Below are positions 58,651 through 61,722 of a DNA stretch of 61,722 nucleotides, piece after piece (within the stretch, counting starts at the first letter, position 1; every line of letters begins with the position of its first letter). The DNA comes from Ravibacter sp964559125 (GTDB lineage: Bacteria; Bacteroidota; Bacteroidia; Cytophagales; Spirosomataceae): NCBI GenBank assembly GCA_964559125.1, contig CAZLGW010000036.1, forward strand, positions 1-61,722. The letters run 5' to 3'. A program made the position numbers and the translations under genes. The notes under the pieces are model-generated. The model saw only the letters and a list, made by a program, of their open reading frames with translations, was not told the DNA's origin and searched no databases.

Positions 58651-60105
58651 TTAACTTATAATGTCTCTGACCACCTTACCCGCCACGTCGGTAAGCCTGT
58701 AGCGCCTTCCTAAATGCTTGTATATCAGCTTTTCATGATCCAGCCCGAGCTGGTGCAGCACCGTCGCATGAAAATCGTGCACATGAACGGGGTTTTGAGC
58801 GATGTTGTACCCGAGTTCGTCGGTTTCGCCGTATACTATTCCCGGTTTGATTCCTCCCCCGGCCATCCAGATAGTGAAGCACCGTGGGTGGTGATCGCGG
58901 CCATAGTTATCAGGAGTTAGTTTTCCCTGTGTATAACTGGTCCGTCCGAACTCTCCGCCCCAGATAACGAGCGTATCGTCAAGAAGTCCTCTCTGTTTCA
59001 GATCGATCACCAGTCCCGCCGACGCCTGGTCGACATCTTTAGCCTGCTGGGTAATCTCATAGGGCAGATTGCCATGTTGATCCCATCCCTGGTGATAGAG
59101 CTGCACGAACCTGACCCCGTTTTCAACCAGCTTGCGGGCAAGGAGGCAATTGGCTGCGTATGTCCCCGGGATAAAGCATTCGGGCCCGTAGAGCCTGACC
59201 ATAGCATCCGACTCCTTCGTTACGTCCATTACGTCGGGGATAGCGGTCTGCATCCGGTAAGCCATTTCATATTGCCTGATCCGGGTCGCTATTTCAGGAT
59301 CTCCGAACTCCTGGTACGACATTTCATTGAGTGTGGCCAGGTTGTCGAGCATTTCCCTGCGGCCGGTCCGGTCCATACCTTCCGGGTCGCGCAGGTAGAG
59401 TACCGGGTCTTCACCGCTGCTGAACTGGACGCCCTGATGAACCGAATCCAGGAAACCGTTGGTCCATAGCCGGGAATATACGCCCTGACCGTTGCCTATC
59501 CCGCGCGACAGCAGCACGGTAAAACAGGGGAGGTTCTGGTTAAGATTCCCCAATCCGTAGCTGAGCCAGGCCCCCATACTCGGCCGGTTTCCCTGCTGCG
59601 CACCTGTCTGGAGAAATGTCAGCGCAGGGTCATGGTTGATGGCTTCGGTATACATAGATTTTACGAAACAGAGCTCATCGACGATCCTGGCGGTATAGGG
59701 CATCAGTTCGCTTACCCACGCCCCGGACTGGCCGTACTGAGCAAAGTCCACAAACGACCCTACCAGCGGGAATGAAGCCTGGTTGGCTGTCATCCCGGTC
59801 AGGCGCTGGCTTCCCCTGACTGAAGGAGGAATTTCTTCACCTCTCATTTCCCGCAGTTTAGGCTTGTAGTCGAAAAGCTCCTGCTGGGAAGGCGCCCCGT
59901 TCTGGAAGAGATAGATAATTCTTTTGGCCTTCGGGGCAAAATGAGGAATTCCCGGCGGCATCGCATCGCTATCGTCCCCGGCTCCTTTGAACAGGTCCGG
60001 CATCAGCAGGGAGCCCAGCGCTACACTTCCCACCCCCAGGCTGAGATTAGAGAGAAATCTCCTGCGGTTAAGACTGAATCCGTGTTCAATTATTTCCTTT
60101 TCCAT
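58651..60105 (-). CDS. DUF1501 Tat-exported protein
   Basis: 484 residues with a Tat signal (NRRRFLSNLSLGVGSVALGS). The DUF1501/alkaline-phosphatase-like core (IIYLFQNGAPSQQELFDYKP, MYTEAINHDPALTFLQTGAQ, LVIWGGEFGRTSYTQG, DNYGRDHHPRCFTIWMAGGG, VHVHDFHATVLHQLGLDHEK) is complete, with many conserved His/Asp that could bind metal. The family is sulfatase-like but uncharacterised. It lies between the DUF1549/1553 gene and the PSCyt1 gene, 22 nt from the latter. Confidence 0.92.
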   Translation of the reverse strand: MEKEIIEHGFSLNRRRFLSNLSLGVGSVALGSLLMPDLFKGAGDDSDAMPPGIPHFAPKAKRIIYLFQNGAPSQQELFDYKPKLREMRGEEIPPSVRGSQRLTGMTANQASFPLVGSFVDFAQYGQSGAWVSELMPYTARIVDELCFVKSMYTEAINHDPALTFLQTGAQQGNRPSMGAWLSYGLGNLNQNLPCFTVLLSRGIGNGQGVYSRLWTNGFLDSVHQGVQFSSGEDPVLYLRDPEGMDRTGRREMLDNLATLNEMSYQEFGDPEIATRIRQYEMAYRMQTAIPDVMDVTKESDAMVRLYGPECFIPGTYAANCLLARKLVENGVRFVQLYHQGWDQHGNLPYEITQQAKDVDQASAGLVIDLKQRGLLDDTLVIWGGEFGRTSYTQGKLTPDNYGRDHHPRCFTIWMAGGGIKPGIVYGETDELGYNIAQNPVHVHDFHATVLHQLGLDHEKLIYKHLGRRYRLTDVAGKVVRDIIS

Positions 60106-60135
60106 GGGGTGTCAGATATTGGGTGTAAGGCATAC

Positions 60136-60159
60136 GGTAGCTGAGCGTAGTCGAAGCTA
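60136..60159. repeat. Short copy of the interspersed AGTCGAAGC repeat
   Basis: GGTAGCTGAGCGTAGTCGAA..GCTA matches the right half of the repeat at 43181-43204 with three substitutions. It lies in the 51-nt gap between the DUF1553 and DUF1501 genes. Confidence 0.6.
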
Positions 60160-61722
60160 GGTTTTAGTAATCGTTTCTTCAAGGTTATAAAGAGTGGAGA
60201 TGACCCGCATCAGCGCGGCTGCTTCGACGGGTGCAACATCAGGATTAAGCGGGAATTCCCCTACCTGTATCATTTTCCGCGCTGTCTGGGTATCTGTCGT
60301 TTGCACTTGTCTGGCAAAATATTCCTGCAATACCTTTACTTCCTCCGGCCTTGGGACGCGGCAGACAATGAGCCGGAAAGCCTTTGTTATCTTCTCATCG
60401 ATGTCCGAACTTTCCAGCAGCAGGTTGGTAGCCAATACGCGGGAGGCTTCCAGCACGGTAGGGTCGTTCATCATTACCAGGGCCTGGAGCGGCGTATTGG
60501 TTTTCAGGCGTTTGGTTTCGCAGATATCCCGGTTGCTTGCATCGAATATCGACATAAAGGGTGGCGGAACCGTTCTTTTGATGAGCGTGTAAATCCCCCG
60601 CCGGTAGAGCCGGCTGCCTTTGTCCTGCTTGTAAACAGACAGGAGGCCCCTGCCCGAAGTAGCGCCTTCCCAAAGTCCTGCGGGCTGATAGGGCTTTACG
60701 CTCGGGCCGCCGATGGTTTTGCTGAGAAGTCCGCTGCTCGATAAAACGATGTCCCTGATAAATTCGGCATTAACCCTGTAGCGGGGGCCCCTGGCCAGCA
60801 GCAGGTTGTCGGGGTCGCGTTCATATTTCTCAGGACTGACCACCGACGACTGCCTGTAGGTGGAAGACATGACCATCTGCCTGATAAGCCTTTTGATATC
60901 CCAGCCGTTTTCCCTGAAATCAACCGCCAGCCAGTCGAGCAGGCGCGGGTTGGAGGGAAGTTCTCCCTGCATCCCGAAATCGCCGGTGGTTTTGACTATA
61001 CCTGTACCAAAGAATTCCTGCCAGAGGATATTGACATATACCCTGGCAGTGAGGGGGTTGTTGGTGTCAAAAAGCCATTGCGAAAGTCCGAGCCGGTTTT
61101 TGGGATAATTTGTATTGAATCCCAGTATTTTCCGCGGTGTTTCAGGAAATACCTCCTCGCCGGGGGCGTCGTATTCTCCTCTTACCAGCAGGTGAGTCTG
61201 GCGTTTTTCCGGTCTATCGTCCATCACCGACACGATCAACCGGTTGGTATCGGGTTTGTTGACGAAAGTAAGGATAGAATCGATGTCATGCCGCGATATC
61301 TCCATATAGGGTCTTTTGGCATAGGTTTCCGGGCCGCCGATCACCGATTCTATACCCACTTCATTCACATTATTGAAAAATGCGAACAGGCTGAAATAGT
61401 CTTTCTGCGAGATAGGATCATACTTGTGGTCATGGCAGCGGGCGCATTCCACGGTGATCCCCAGGAAGGCTTTGCCGAACAGGTCGGTGCGGTCGGAAAC
61501 ATACGATACCCGGTACTCTTCCGGTATGACCCCGCCTTCTTCGGTGATCTTGTGGTTACGGTTAAAGCCCGTAGCCAGGAGCTGCTCCTTTGTCGGGTCG
61601 GGCAGGAGGTCTCCCGCAAGCTGCCAGGTAATGAACTTGTCGTAGGGCATGTTCCGGTTGAAGCTATGGATCACCCAGTCCCGCCAGGGCCATTGGGTAC
61701 GGTACCCGTCGTCCTGGTACCC
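60157..61722 (-). CDS. DUF1549/DUF1553 (PSCyt2-PSD1) protein, partial
   Basis: The frame is open to the window edge; the first residues present (RTQWPWRDWVIHSFNRNMPY) are internal, so the N-terminal cytochrome part lies outside. What is visible is the end of DUF1549 (ITWQLAGDLLPDPTKEQLLA, ITVECARCHDHKYDPISQKD) and the whole of DUF1553 (LSQWLFDTNNPLTARVYVN, TTGDFGMQGELPSNPRLLDW, TLIKRTVPPPFMSIFDA, NTPLQALVMMNDP). The family is always next to DUF1501 in Planctomycetes-type clusters. Haem-dependent oxidation or deacylation of complex carbohydrate is suspected. Confidence 0.9.
   Translation of the reverse strand, partial: GYQDDGYRTQWPWRDWVIHSFNRNMPYDKFITWQLAGDLLPDPTKEQLLATGFNRNHKITEEGGVIPEEYRVSYVSDRTDLFGKAFLGITVECARCHDHKYDPISQKDYFSLFAFFNNVNEVGIESVIGGPETYAKRPYMEISRHDIDSILTFVNKPDTNRLIVSVMDDRPEKRQTHLLVRGEYDAPGEEVFPETPRKILGFNTNYPKNRLGLSQWLFDTNNPLTARVYVNILWQEFFGTGIVKTTGDFGMQGELPSNPRLLDWLAVDFRENGWDIKRLIRQMVMSSTYRQSSVVSPEKYERDPDNLLLARGPRYRVNAEFIRDIVLSSSGLLSKTIGGPSVKPYQPAGLWEGATSGRGLLSVYKQDKGSRLYRRGIYTLIKRTVPPPFMSIFDASNRDICETKRLKTNTPLQALVMMNDPTVLEASRVLATNLLLESSDIDEKITKAFRLIVCRVPRPEEVKVLQEYFARQVQTTDTQTARKMIQVGEFPLNPDVAPVEAAALMRVISTLYNLEETITKT

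Overview
The window reads as chromosomal DNA of a Bacteroidota bacterium. Its markers are a type IX secretion (T9SS) type sorting tail, HmuY/HmuR-type haem uptake, a XylR/AraC hybrid regulator, many Spase II lipoproteins, and starts preceded by A/T-rich sequence and TAnnTTTG -7 boxes instead of Shine-Dalgarno sites. Housekeeping genes (sucC, lolD, cmk, hemA, a deaD-like helicase) are intact. The genus cannot be fixed from sequence alone; a free-living Cytophagia, Sphingobacteriia or Chitinophagia member is the best guess.

Region 1 (1-15.7 kb) is an accessory locus of paralogous, recombining cassettes. Two orphan TPR sensor histidine kinases (1-1517 partial, 6246-8168) point away from lipoprotein and secreted-protein genes, and a conserved intergenic block separates them (copies at 1518-1686 and 8169-8336, shorter copies at 10886-11011 and 10089-10120). 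The exported products are two ZU5-domain lipoproteins, two small lipoproteins that look related to the C-terminal module of the ZU5 proteins, a beta-helix lipoprotein, a small unrelated lipoprotein, a TPR protein, and three members of an unrecognised secreted family whose mature end starts QDC. The locus shows frameshifts, chimeras, a truncated T9SS tail and vestigial 5' ends, so it is evolving by duplication, gene conversion and decay.

Region 2 (15.7-26.8 kb): a class C beta-lactamase-type serine hydrolase; a DJ-1/PfpI gene with a frameshifted TfoX-like partner; a pirin-like cupin overlapping an intradiol dioxygenase-like lipoprotein; a LytS/LytT-type two-component pair; a secreted propeller glycosidase-like protein whose signal peptide is out of frame at a T7 tract; the GDYXXLXY / DUF4401 / DUF2157 membrane operon; and CorA.

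Region 3 (26.9-39.2 kb): extracytoplasmic sugar or polyol oxidation. A Tat-exported Gfo/Idh/MocA oxidoreductase, a 1027-residue propeller/HEAT/cytochrome c lipoprotein and an FG-GAP protein run together. After a DEAD-box helicase with a ~320-nt leader and an MBL hydrolase comes a five-domain ThuA / PQQ-type dehydrogenase / PKD / cytochrome c / CBM6 protein.

Region 4 (39.4-47 kb): a Xre-RES toxin-antitoxin pair, a haem-uptake operon (HmuY, TonB receptor, small exported protein), a XylR-type regulator, a wrecked Rpn nuclease gene and sucC.

Region 5 (47-61.7 kb): LolD, a large TolB/BamA-like outer-membrane protein, an FAD oxidase, cmk, a polyvalent-kinase-like protein, a sensor kinase divergent from hemA, and a Planctomycetes-type trio (PSCyt1/DUF2231/LRR protein, DUF1501, DUF1549/DUF1553) that runs off the right edge. 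No rRNA, tRNA, CRISPR, phage or intact IS element was seen.
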